Positions 44,256 to 55,757 of a stretch of DNA of 64,000 nt are shown piece by piece. Every line of letters starts with the position of its first letter. Within the stretch, counting starts at the first letter, position 1. The DNA lies in assembly GCF_018294505.1 (NCBI RefSeq), contig NC_057808.1, positions 222,225,325 to 222,289,324 of the forward strand, read 5' to 3'. The notes under the pieces are model-generated. The model was not told where the DNA came from, did no database searches, and saw only the letters and a program-made list of their open reading frames with translations. A program made the position numbers and the translations under genes. Source of the DNA: Triticum aestivum. Its lineage: Eukaryota > Streptophyta > Magnoliopsida > Poales > Poaceae.

Positions 44256-46898
44256 ATGGCTGGATCTGGCTCGAAGGGCAAGTGGGAGGCCTCCCGCATC
44301 ACCGAAGACGACATCCAGAAGCTGAAGGGTGCGGGCTACCTTCCAGCCAATGTCGCCCACCACATCCCAGAGGAGGGCGAGGTTCCATGCCCCGGCCAGG
44401 TGAGAGCGTGGTGTTCCTTCCCCACTTCATCCGGGGACTAGGCTTCCGCCTCCACCCCTTCGTCAAGGGGTTGATGTTCTTCTAAGGGCTAGACTTCCAT
44501 GACCTTGCCCCGAACTCCTTCCTGCACATCTCGCCTTTCATCATTATCTAGGAAGCCCTTCTTCAAATCCGTACACACTTCAGCCTATGGCTGAAGGTTT
44601 TTAATGTCAAGCCGAAAATAATGGACGGCCAGCAGGCAGACTGCAGGGGGGCGATGATCAGCAAACTCCCCCGGGTTGAGCGACCGGAAGGCACTTTCAC
44701 AGACATCATCAAGATCTGGCAAAGGGAGTGGTTCTATATCACAGAGCCGCGCGGTGCATATTGGGCGGCAATCTCCACCTTCTAATCCGGACCCCCCACA
44801 AGGCTGGCCTTGTGGACCAAGAAAGGTCTTGACTGGGGATCGCCCACAGAGGTGGCGTCGCTACAGAAGCGCATCCCCCATATGATAAAGAAGGTCAAAT
44901 TGACCAATGTAGTCCAGTCATGCTTCACCGCTGCCTCCTGCCTTGCCAAGACCGGCCCGCTCCCATGTGGTCCTACAAGCCCGAAGACCCCACCACCATG
45001 CTCCACTTCTACCGCACCACCCATGCCAAGTTGTGGAAGGTGTTGTTCAAGCCCCAAAACGACTGGCCGGCCAAGGCAGAAGACATCGCCCTCGATGACG
45101 CAACTCCTCCTCGGGAGGTACGATAGGGATTTATTCTCATGTTCGGATATTACCCTTTAACAAGGAACTTGATTTTTTCTTCCCTCATTCGCAGAGCTAG
45201 CTAAAGAAGGTCGAGTCGGTCGACATCCCGGCCCCACTGCCCGAAGGGCCTAGGGCGGCTCTGTTGACCGAGATGCTGGTCGTGGCGTTGTACCAGGTGC
45301 AAGAGAAGAAGGAGAAGAAGAAGACGAAGAAGAGGGAGGCCAAAGAAGGCCTCCATCCCAGGGGTCCCCTGGACATCAGATCGGGGGAAACCCAGACCCA
45401 CTCGTCCCTTAACAGGGAAATAGAGCAGGGACATGACAGGGAGGAGAGCGACTCCTCCCGAACAAAGAAGAGGGCGGTGTCCAAACAAGCCGAGGAGTAC
45501 CATCCTCCTCCCATCCCAAAGAGGCAATGCAAGGCCAAGGTGGCCCTATCCGATGACAGCTCGGACTCTGCCGAGGAGTCTGAGGCTTCCAAAGAGGTTC
45601 CCTGAAGGAACCCCATGGTCAAGCCCCCAGCCCAAAGGTTTAAATCCGAAGACTCTCCAGTGCATCCAAACTGAGTTCATTACTAACCGCACACCTGCTT
45701 TTCATATTGTAGCCCGCTACACGACCTCCTGACCGATCGAGTCTCAAAGGGGGATTCTTCGCCTGCCGACCTAGCGGAAAGCGGGACTGCGTCACGCACC
45801 ACGTCTCCTTCGGTCATCGAGGAGACCGGGGAGGTGTTGTCCCGGAAGACCCTTCCCAGGCTGGACACGGGGGCGGGGGTGATGACATGATGGCCGAGGT
45901 AAACACTTCGACCATCAAAGACCAGGATGGGAAAAAATCCCCGGTGAACAAGGAGGGAGACCTCGGCCAGTCCAAGCCCTCCCCTAAGACGGTTCCGGAG
46001 CCAGCAAGGCGCCAGGAGCCAAATACTCTAGTTGCCACTATGGGTGGAGGCATGGTGACTCCGCCACCCCAACCTGCTTCAGAGTGTGCATCAGCTGGGT
46101 GGCTGGATGTGGTGGAGGAGGCGTTAACCAAGTCCTCTCTCACTGTGGAGCACTATGCCCTAATGGGCACAGTGTTCCAAAGCATTCGGTCTGTGGACAA
46201 TAGGCTGAAAGAAGCTTTTAACGGCCTACTGACAGGCTTCAAAGTAAGCTATGTAATGCCCTTTGTCTCTTAAGCTTTTACCTATGCGAGCATGTAGTCG
46301 GGTGCACATTATCCTCCGAGGCCTGGGTGAGTTTGAAAAACTCATGCAGGGGTCAAAATAGCATGACGGTATAGATCATAGCCGTGCCGAACCCCGTAAA
46401 ATGCGGTCGGTTTTAGGAGACGCCAACGGATGTACGGGAGTTTAACTGTTGAAGTGTGCAGGCATTGTCCTTGTCGTTGGCTGCCCGGGCCGAGGAATGG
46501 GCCGAGCTCAATCGAAAGCTCAAGAGCTCCATTACAAGCTTGATCAGATTAACAAACGGGTCGACGAGGCGCAAGGTAAGCCCAAACTAAATTGTTTTGA
46601 TACCATTGTTTGTTTACGAAGAGGGTGCGGTTAACCTTAATTTGATACACCTGGCGTTACGGCAGTTGTTGCCTCAGAGGTTGAGAACCTCAAGGCCGAG
46701 CTGCAAAAGGCTCGGCAGGAGACTACAGAGCAGAGGGCGGCGGCCGAACGAGCGGCCGCCGAATTGAAGACAGTGAAGATCGTTAACGAGAAACACGAGG
46801 CCAGAGTGGCCGAGGAGCAGCAGGAGCTCAAGGATGTCATCACGAAATGTGAGGACCTTGAGCAAAAGAGCAAGGATCATTCCTCCGATCTAGCCTCG
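44256..46898 (+). pseudogene. Gypsy C antisense gene, Transposase_28-like, first part
   Basis: It starts MAGSGSKGKWEASRITEDDI. Transposase_28-type sequence follows in shifted frames: FLPHFIRGLGFRLHPFVKGL and, near 44700, TDIIKIWQREWFYITEP. Near 44810-45126 there are KKGLDWGSPTEVASLQKRI and MWSYKPEDPTTMLHFY. A lysine/glutamate-rich linker is at 45264-45605. A coiled-coil exon follows (about 46654-46898: SEVENLKAELQKARQETTEQ). Introns are implied by GTAAGC at 46243 and GTAAGC at 46576. The exon is cut at 46898 by LINE 2 and resumes near 49790. Several stops show it is dead. Confidence 0.72.
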
Positions 46899-49790
46899 TT
46901 TTTTTGAAAGGTGAATGACAGTGGGAGAGGCTCCCACTGACTTTGTATTACTCACAAAGGAACAGTTACATATGCGTTACAAAGGGTTTTTGCGGCCCCC
47001 CGGCCATGCAAGCTAGCTACAACCCTAGTGACCCAAATTGACAATGTAACTAGACAGGAAGGGGCGAAGTTCCTCTCTGCAGTTATGTGTTAGCAACTCC
47101 AAGAGATGCTTGAATCTAGCGAGCCATGCTCTGAAGGAATGCTGAATCCCTCTGAAGTGTTGGTTGTTTCTCTCCATCCATAGACTCCAAGCAGCCAAAA
47201 GAAATATATCCATGAAACGAGGTTGCCTCCAGTTATCCCTACCCCCACGCAGCAGAGCCAATCTGTTGGCACCTATCGGCCACGCCAATCCAACTTTACT
47301 CCAAAAGTGTTGACTAAAGGGGCAATTGAAGAACAGATGTTCGACAGTTTCCTCGGAAGGGTTTTGACAGAACATGCATGTGTAGTTGCCCCCCGCGACA
47401 GCAAAATGTTTGCGTTTGAGCATATTCCTGGTATTCAGACGATCAACTAGGAGTATCCACCCGAACATCTTGAATTTGATCGGGCTCTTGGCTTTCCAGA
47501 GCCAACCGAACGCCTCATCTGCCACAACCTGCTTGTAGCAGTGATTATAGAATTTCTTGGACGAGAAACGCCCGAGCGTGCATTCCCAAATGTCACAACG
47601 GTCGTTGGCCACACGAATTTGCGTCGACCCCTACTGGATCTCTTTGATTTCCTCTCTCGCCTGGATCGAGAGAGGTAGACTAAAGATCATGGCTGGGTCA
47701 GTTGCAGTAAGAACCTTAGCAATGGAGTCATCTTCATTCAAGCAAAATGAGAAACCCCGTGGGTACATGTCCATGAGTGGGGAATCCTGACTACTATCAA
47801 ACCAAACATCTTTCCAAAATAAAGCGCTAGAGCCATCCCCCGGGGTGACTTTGGTGATCCCCCGGAAGACCCCACTGAGTTGCATCACGTCCTTCCACCG
47901 GAAAGAGCCCACTGCATCAGTTGCATGCGGTATTTTGTTTCTGTAGTAAGCGTCCCAAACCAGCTCCACCCAGGGGACATCTTCATGATTATAGAATTTG
48001 AATAGATGTTTCAGGAGAAGGGCAACATTCTGTGTTTTGATATCAATAACACCAAGGCCTCCGCAACATTTTGGGCGGCAGACAAGTTCCCAGGCCGCAA
48101 GGGAGTTGTTCTTGACCCCATCGTCAGAATTTTTTGCCCAGAGGCAATATCTGCGCAGTTTGTCCAGATGCTCGATCACTTTTGGGTGCAATTTGATTGT
48201 GCACATTGCATATATCAGCATTGAAGTCACAACAGAATTTACCAAAGTCAGTTTGGCCCCGGATGACATCAGCGACAACGCAGTGGACGTCTTCCTCTCG
48301 ACTGCATGTACTAGCGGCATGAGCTCAATAACACTTGGCCTCATTGTCCCCATTGGGAGGCCAAGGTAGGTGAAAGGCATGGAACCAACAGAACAACCAA
48401 AAACCCCAGCCAATTCAGAAGCACGCTGGTGATCAATGTTAATGGGTATAAGAGTTGATTTCTGGAAATTGATCTTCAGCCCAACCGAAACAGCATAATC
48501 CTCCAAGATAGTTTTCATACGGGCAGCCTGTTCAGGACATGCCTGCATAACCAAAATCGTGTCGTCAGCGTATTGAACAACGGGGAAGTCACCCGCACTA
48601 TCACGAGGGAGAGGAAGCTCAACTAGTCCTCGAGCGAAAGCATCATTAATTGCTGCTTGGAGAAGGTCAGCCGCAAGGACAAAGATCAACGGTGAGAGAG
48701 GGTCACCCTGTCGCACACCACATTTACAATTAAATTTCCGACCAAGAACTCCATTAAGGAGTACAGAAGAAACCCCCGAGCCAAAGATCGTTTTCATCCA
48801 TCCGAGCCATTTGTCATCAAAACCCATGTGCTTCATGATCTCCATCATGGGGGCGTGCTCAATCGTGTCAAACGCCTTAGCAAAGTCTAACTTGAGGAGG
48901 ATATTTTCCCTCGCTGAGGTATGGCATTGATGGATGTATTCAAACGACCACGCCAGGCAATCTTGGATTGTCCTCCCTTTGATGAAACCGTACTGGTTTT
49001 TGTGGATGATTTTGAGGATGACTTTCTGCAGCCGGTTAGCCAAGATCTTTGTGATGATTTTCAGACAACAATTCAGTAAAGTAATTGGTCTATAATCATT
49101 TGCAGTTTCTGGAGAAGAGATCTTAGGGATCAAGGTGATGTACCCCTCACTAATGCTGGTGATATCTAGCCCTCCAGCATGAAAGGCATGGCACAGCTTA
49201 TAGAAATCCGACTTGATGATCTGCCAGCAGCTCTTAAGGAAAAAACCATTAAAACCATCAGGGCCCGGAGCCCTGTCACTCGGCATTTCCTTAATTACAG
49301 TATCTATCTCTTCATTGGAAAAGGGTGCCAACAATTAATCAAGTCCCTCGATCCGACGAATGATTCTAGAAAGATCAAAATGCATGTTAGTGGGTTTAGA
49401 AGAACCCAAACGTTCCTTATAGGTTTTGAACAGCACCCCTTACTTGCCAATGTGGTCATGGATTTCCACAGCATTATCACGAAGCATGGCAATAAAATTG
49501 TGTCTATATCTCTCAGTGGCCAGAGATTGAAAGAGCTTGGTGTTTTCATCAGCAAATCTGAAATACCTGATCGTGCATCTTTTCCTCCAGTACTCGTTCT
49601 GAAACTTTAGCAGTGTCTGCAAGTGAGATTTCAAAATCCTCCTAAAGTTTGACTCCTGGATAAATAGAGGTCTTTTGTCCTCGAGATTATCCATCATAAC
49701 TAAAGATTCATTACTGTTCTGGATCATAATTTTCAGCTTTGAGATACCTCTGATCCATCTCTTGAGATCATATCTCAGAGTTAAGATCGA
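46899..49790 (-). mobile_element. LINE 2, 5'-truncated, inserted in the Gypsy C antisense gene
   Basis: A T-run at 46899-46905 is the poly(A) tail of a minus-strand LINE. The 5' end stops near 49790 inside ORF2. It splits a coiled-coil exon of the C antisense gene. I could not find a clear target duplication. Its right border is approximate. Confidence 0.85.
47025..49780 (-). pseudogene. LINE 2 ORF2: RT and zinc-finger tail, near-intact frame
   Basis: One frame runs from about 49780 to 47025 with three stops: TAA at 49440, TAA at about 49335, and TAG at 47631. RT has PSDRAPGPDGFNGFFLKSCW, DYRPITLLNCCLKIITKILA, NILLKLDFAKAFDTIEH, GVRQGDPLSPLIFVLAADLL and the active site VVQYADDTILVMQA. The thumb region follows (PFTYLGLPMGTMRPS, MSSGAKLTLVNSVV). 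The end has the zf-RVT motif PIKFKMFGWILLVDRLNTRN with CMFCQNPSEETVEHLFFNC. The N-terminal endonuclease is missing. Each stop can be a glutamine codon changed by one C-to-T step. Confidence 0.9.
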
Positions 49791-50335
49791 CGGTCAAGGA
49801 GGCGCGGACGGAGGCGCGATGCTGCCAAGAGGAGCTCCATCAAGTCAAGCTTATTGTGGATGGTAAGTCGTACTTACTACAATGTGCCTTTGGTGGTAAC
49901 CGGTTTGCCTTGCTTACGCAAGTGTGGCGTTCACCAGGCGCTTTTGCGGATCTCCCGAGGAGTGCGCCCGACGCGGCTAAGCACTTTGCGTCTCATGAGG
50001 ACCGTGCCGAGCAGAGGTTGTTTCAGGCGCAGTTTCAAGCCCCCAAGCACCCTCCCCTCCTCAAGAACCAGATGAAGCAGCTGATGGAGTTGCGTCGGAT
50101 GGTGGAGCCGATGATGAAGAACCTCTTCGTTAAGTTATGGCCTTCGGAGTCACTGCCGAGCAGCTACTTCAGCCTGGTGCAGAGGTTGTCCAACGCCGCG
50201 CCCCGGATTGACGTCTGGAAGCGTTCTGTGTGTATCGTGACAGCTCGGATGGCCTTCGGCAAAACAATGGTGCACTGGCCGAAGGTCAAGCCAACTGAGA
50301 TGGCCACCGTCCACCGCCCCTGGGAAGGAGCATAG
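49791..50335 (+). pseudogene. Gypsy C antisense gene, last part
   Basis: The frame 49856-50335 encodes DGKSYLLQCAFGGNRFALLT, SPGAFADLPRSAPDAAKHF, KLWPSESLPSSYFSLVQRL and SVCIVTARMAFGKTMVHWPK, ending at 50335. This is the C-terminal part of the Transposase_28-type protein, as found in relatives. It continues the coiled-coil exon broken at 46898. Confidence 0.75.
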
Positions 50336-51389
50336 GCGCCCCGAGCAATATTTTTCCATCGTGATGGATGGTGCTCGGGTGGTAGAGGCCTAGTGCTCTA
50401 AGGATGTAATTTACGAATAAATGTACTGCCATTTATCCGAGCAAGTTTAAACTTTTGGTGCTTTGTATTGCAACCAGTTGGCATGACTGACTATGCTCTG
50501 TTTAATTGTTGTGACTCCTGTGCGGCCGTTTTAAATTGAAAGTTACCAGTCGTCGGCTTTGACCCCTTTGTAGATACTGCAAAGGGTGTTTCTTCCTTAA
50601 CATTGTAACCCTTAGCCGACGCCTCGGTGCCCGGAGGCAGTAGTGTGTAGGATAAATGAGGCAATCAGACTATGCGGTTTTAGTGCTTTCACTTAACCAT
50701 AGGAGCTTGACTGCGGGAGCTAGTGACTAGCCCCGAGTGGCTCGTGATGCTTGGCTGTGCTGGGGTTAAAACCATCATCACTTGGTTTCTGTGACAGCGA
50801 CCCTTCGTATAACACAGAATAACCTCCATCGATTTTTAGTTTGACACTTGTCACCGGATCGCCGACCAGCTCTTGCTTATTATGACAGTCAAGTTTCGGC
50901 TTTCTCCGCTGAGGCACTTACGTAGATGAGCTAGAACTACAATGCAGTGGTTCTCCCTTTACCCTCTTAGCCGAACAATGCAGAATGTGAGAGGGTAAGC
51001 ATAGGAGCCGGGCGACCCAACTATTGACTTAAGACATAATTCAGAGCCGATTCATATAATGCAATATCCGAGACGCCGAGCACATAAGATAGAGATAGTG
51101 CCGGAGTGATGCTTGGGGCGAGTGTCATGGTCGAGCCCCTGGTTTATTAGCCGATCACATCTAAGACATGTATCCAATGAATTTGTTTCGGCGTGAAAAA
51201 GCGGAAAGAGATATGTAACGTGAACGTATGCAATGGGACCGTAATAATGGTCTTTATTTATGATGAATGTGTGACGTCCATCCATGCAATTCTAACTACC
51301 GAAGCAACTGTCATAGATACTTTGGAAAAATATAAATGACAAAGGAAATGTTTACACAGGGCCTCTATAAGTGGTTTGGTGTCCCTACT
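50336..51389. other. Gypsy C spacer between antisense gene and (lost) pol
   Basis: It holds no gene. Parts match the Gypsy B spacer, for example TTAGCCGAACAA and AAGCATAGGAGCCGGGCGACCCA near 50967-51020. Pol should follow on the minus strand, but what follows (after the solo LTR) is the start of gag. Integrase, RNase H, RT and protease have been lost. Confidence 0.65.
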
Positions 51390-53148
51390 TTTGGGAAACG
51401 TTGCATGGAAAACAAAAAAAATTCTACGCACACGCAAGATCTATCCATGGAGATGCATAGCAACGAGAGGGAGAGTGTGTCTACGTACCCTCCTAGACCA
51501 TAAGAGGAAGTGTTTGACAACACAGTTGTTGTAGTCGAACTTCTTTGCGTTCCAACCGATCGAGCACCAAACGTACGACACCTCCGCGTTCAGCACACGT
51601 TCAGCTTGATGAAGTCCTCCGCCTTCTTGATCGAACAAGACGGCGAGGTAGTGGATGAGTTCCAGCATCACGACGGTGTGGTGACGGTTATGGTTAAGTG
51701 ATCTCCGCAGGGCTTCGCCTAAGCACTACCAAAATATGACCAGGGTGTAAACTGTGGAGGGGGGCGCCGCACACGGCTAGGGAATTGTCTGTTGTGTGCT
51801 AGGCGACCCCTCCGACATATACATAGGTGGGAGGGAGGGAGGAGAAGCCAAAGGGGGTGCCCAAGTAGGAGGAATCCTACTTGGGGTCTCTCCCAAGCCG
51901 CCCCCTGCCTTATATAGGTGAGGGGGAAAGGCAGGGGATGGTGCCCCCCTTCCTTTCTCCCTTGAGAGGGAAAGGCGGGAGGGGATAGCCCTCCCTCTTT
52001 CCTTCCCTAGGGCTGGACGGCCAGGGAGAGGGGTGCACCAGCCCCCTGTGGGCTGGTCTGTCCCTCCCTTGGCCAATTCAGCCCATATCTCCTACCGGGG
52101 GTGTACAGAACCCCTTTCGGTGACCCGATGGCTACCCGGTGCATCCCGAAACCCTTCCGGTGTCCGAATACCATCGTCCTATATATCAATCTTTACCTCT
52201 CGACCATTCAGGACTCCTCGTCATGTCCGTGATCTCATCCGGGACTCCAAACAAAATTCGGTAACCAAGACATATAACTCATATAACACTATATCGTCAA
52301 CGAACGTTAAGCGTGCCGACCATACGGGTCTGAGAACTCTGTAGACATGTCCGAGACACCTCTCAGGTAAATAACCAATAGCGGAACCTAGATTCCCATA
52401 TTGGATTCTACATATTCTACGAAGATCTTTATCGGTCGAACCGTTATGACAACATACGTAATTCCCATTGTCCATCGGTATGTTACTTGCCCGAGATTCA
52501 ATCGTCGGTATCTTCATAGCTAGTTCAATCTCATTACCGGCAAGTCTCTTTACTCGTTCCGTAATACATCATTGTGCAACTAACTCATTAGTCACTTTGC
52601 TTGCAAGGCTTCTTAGATGTGTATTACCGAGAGGGCCCAGAGATACCTCTCCGATACTTGGAGTGACAAATCCTAATCTCGATCTATGCCAACTCAACAA
52701 ACACCATTAGAGATACCTGTAGAGCCTCTTTATGATCACCCAGTTATGTTTTGATATTTGATAGCACACAAGGTATTCCTCCGGTATCCAGGAATTGCAT
52801 AATCTCATAGTCAAAGGAATATGTATTTGACATGAAGAAAGCAATAGCAATAAACTGAACGATCATTATGCTAAGCTAACCGATGGGTCTTGTCCATCAC
52901 ATCATTCTCCTAATGATGTGATCCCGTTATCAAATGACAACACATGTCTATGGTTAGGAAACCTTAACCATCTTTGATCAACGAGCTAGTCTAGTAGAAG
53001 CTTACTAGGGACACGGTATTTGTTTATGTATTCACGCATGTATTAATGTTTCCGATCAATACAATTCTAGCATGAATAATAAACCTTTATCATGATTAGG
53101 GAAATATAATAATAACCATTTTATTATTGCCTCTAGGGCATATTTCCA
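51390..53148 (-). repeat. Solo Copia LTR in Gypsy C
   Basis: On the minus strand it starts TGGAAATATGCCCTAGAGGC (53148) and ends GCAACGTTTCCCAAAA (near 51390), about 1759 bp. It belongs to the same broad group as LTRs X and Y. No internal Copia sequence adjoins either end. The flanking CTACT (51385-51389) and TTACT (53149-53153) match at four of five bases, so this is a probable solo LTR with a decayed duplication, or a product of recombination between elements. Confidence 0.82.
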
Positions 53149-54208
53149 TTACTTAATCCATACTGTTCGATCAGTAGTCCCGTCGTACTATTCGATATTG
53201 ATGAATTTAAACCCATCCAGAAACTAGTGCTGCACCACCTCTTCTGTAAAGCACATGGGGTGAGATGCTCCTCGGATCCATGTTGTGTCACGTCGGTCGT
53301 CCGATACCATCATGACTCGATCACGTGTTTGGTCACGTGTGTTGCCATATTTGGCCAGCCAAGCCAGATATCGCTCATGTTCAGCAGGTGTGTGCTTCAA
53401 AGACCTATAAATGGATCGGGACACAACAGCTGCCATTGGTGATGATTTCTTCCACGGATCATAAGTCTTCCGAGGTGGTAGTGGATCCTTGCCGTGCCGG
53501 CATGGCATTTTGGGGGATTAGGATATCCGCCCGCTGACCTGTCTCGGCCCCAAGGAGGTCGGTATGGATTCTTGGCCCAATCATGCTTTGGCAGCAGGGT
53601 CATGGAAACCTTCTCATCGAATTCTAGGAGTAACTCCCTTCATGGACAGTGTTGTTTATTTCCAGCGACTCTTTCATCGAGTTCTTGCTCGGCAGTAAGG
53701 ACCTCAGTCCATTTGTCAGTTAGCATGTCCTGTTCAGCTCAAAGCTTCTGGGACTTTAGCTTCATGCGTTTGGTGGTGCTAATTAATCTCCGACAGAAGG
53801 CCTACAGCTGAGGATCATCTACGGGTTCATTGGGCATATCAAATTCGTTAGGTCCGAGGCTTAAATCTTCCTCAGAGTCTGGGTAATAGTCATGGTCCTC
53901 GGGGTCGTCATTGTCCCCGTTGAGTGCAGCGCCGTCAATAGGACCGTCGCCAACATTATCTCCCGTGTTCTGATAATTGGAATCGTCTGAAGTGTCGTCG
54001 TTATCGGTAGCTTCATGGTTAGTGCCGTCGTTCCCTGCGCCTTGTCCACATTTCCACTCTTGTCCACATTTGACCATAATCGCCCCATGCTAGATAGCCA
54101 TGGGCTTCTTCGGCGGCAAAGGAAAGGGCAAGGCAAATCAGGAGGGGGTATGCTCGTCGCGCGCGGCGGCAAGTTGGGCGCTGGTGCCAGTGCGGGGAGG
54201 GCGCGCCA
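53149..54208 (-). pseudogene. Gypsy C gag, N-terminal part
   Basis: The minus-strand frame 53802-54077 starts MVKCGQEWKCGQGAGNDG and is rich in Asp/Asn. Frame 53397-53603 has KHDWAKNPYRPPWGRDRSAG. Frame 53224-53508 has SIYRSLKHTPAEHERYLAWL. Near 53160-53230 the gag capsid start FLDGFKFINIE-stop-YDGTTDRTVWI is clear. The gene is cut off at the solo LTR (53148). Right of 54077 is its upstream region, which joins Copia sequence abruptly at about 54209. Confidence 0.65.
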
Positions 54209-54242
54209 GTCACATTCAAATCCGTATGTACTTTGCAAATTT

Positions 54243-55730
54243 CTATGTCTCCATCCTTGACCTTTTCATGAATGGAGTTGAAGTATCTCTTGATGCGTTT
54301 GGTTCTCTTATGAAACCTGGATTCTTTCGCCAAGGCAATTGCTCCAGTGTTGTCACAAAAGATTTCATTGGACCCGATGCACTAGGTATTACACCTAGAT
54401 CGGATATGAACTCCTTCATCCAGACTCCTTCATGCGTTGCTACCAAAGCAGCTATGTACTCCGCTTCACACGTAGATCCCGCCACGACGCTCTGCTTGGA
54501 ACTGCACCAACTAAAAGCTCCACCATTCAATATAAACACGTATCCGGTTTGTGACTTAGAGTCATCCGGATCAGTGTCGAAGCTAGCAATGACGTAACCA
54601 TTTACAACAAGCTCTTCTTCACCTCCATAAACAAGAAATGTATCTTTGGTCCTTTTCAAGTACTTTAGGATGTTCTTGACCGCTGTCCAGTGATCCACTC
54701 CTGGATTATTTTGGTACCTCCCTGCCAAACTTATGGCAAGGCCCACATCAGGTCTGGTACATAGCATAGCATACATGATAAAACCTATGGCTGAGGCATA
54801 GGGAATGACTTTCATTTCCTCTCTATCTTCTGAAGTGGCCGGGCTTTGAGTCTGACTCAACTTCACAGCTTGTAACATAGGCAAGAAGCCTTTCTTTGAC
54901 TGATCCATTTTGAACTTCTTCAAAACTTTATCATGGTATGTGCTTTGTGAAAGTCCTATTAAGCGTCTTGATCTATGTCTATAGATCTTGATGCCCAATA
55001 TATAAGCAGCTTCACCGAGGTCTTTCATTGAAAAATTCTTATTCAAGTATCCTTTTATGCTATCCAGAAATTCTATATCATTTCCGATCAACAATATGTC
55101 ATCCACATATAATATCAGAAATGCTACAGAGCTCCCACTCACTTTCTTGTAAATACAGGCTTCACCATAAGTCTGTATAAAACGATATGCTTTGTTCACC
55201 TCATCAAAACGTATATTCTCACTCCGAGATGCTTGCACCAGTCCATAGATGGATCGCTGGAGCTTGCACACTTTGTTAGCACCTTTAGGATCGACAAAAC
55301 CTTCTAGTTGCATCACATACAACTCTTCTTTAAGAAATCCATCATGGAATGCAGTTTTGATGTCCATTTGCTAGATCTCATTATTATAAAATGCAGCAAT
55401 TGCTAACATTATTCGGACTAACTTAAGCATTGCTACGGGTGAGAAGGTCTCATCATAGTCAACCCCTTGAACTTGTCAAAAACCTTTTGCGACAAGTCGA
55501 GCTTTCTAGATGGTGACATTACCATCAGCGTATGTCTTCTTCTTGAAGATCCATTTATTCTCAATGGCTTGCCGATCATCGGGCAAGTCCACCAAAGTCC
55601 ATACTTTGTTCACATACATGGATCCTATCTTAGATTTGATGGCTTCAAGCCATTTATCAGAATCTGGGCTCATCATAGCTTCTTCATAGTTCGTAGGTTC
55701 GCCTTGGTATAGTAACATGATTTCCAAAAC
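54243..55730 (-). pseudogene. Copia RT and RNase H, largely open
   Basis: The frame 54243-55367 (374 codons) has MDIKTAFHDGFLKEELYVMQ, LQRSIYGLVQASRSENIRFD and the active site LILYVDDILLIGNDIEF. CTRPDVGLAISLAGRYQNNP and RNase H follow (VIASFDTDPDDSKSQTGYVF with Asp-to-Ile at the first catalytic position, SVVAGSTCEAEYIAALVATH). It ends in frameshifted sequence near 54243. Further right, 55506-55727 holds the RT start (WLEAIKSKIGSMYVNKVWT). Confidence 0.87.
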
Positions 55731-55757
55731 AGGATTACCATACCACTCTGGTGCAGA

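Noticed and set aside
46899..49790. A target duplication around LINE 2
   Set aside because: GATCTAG on the left and GATCGAC on the right share just four bases, which is not enough.
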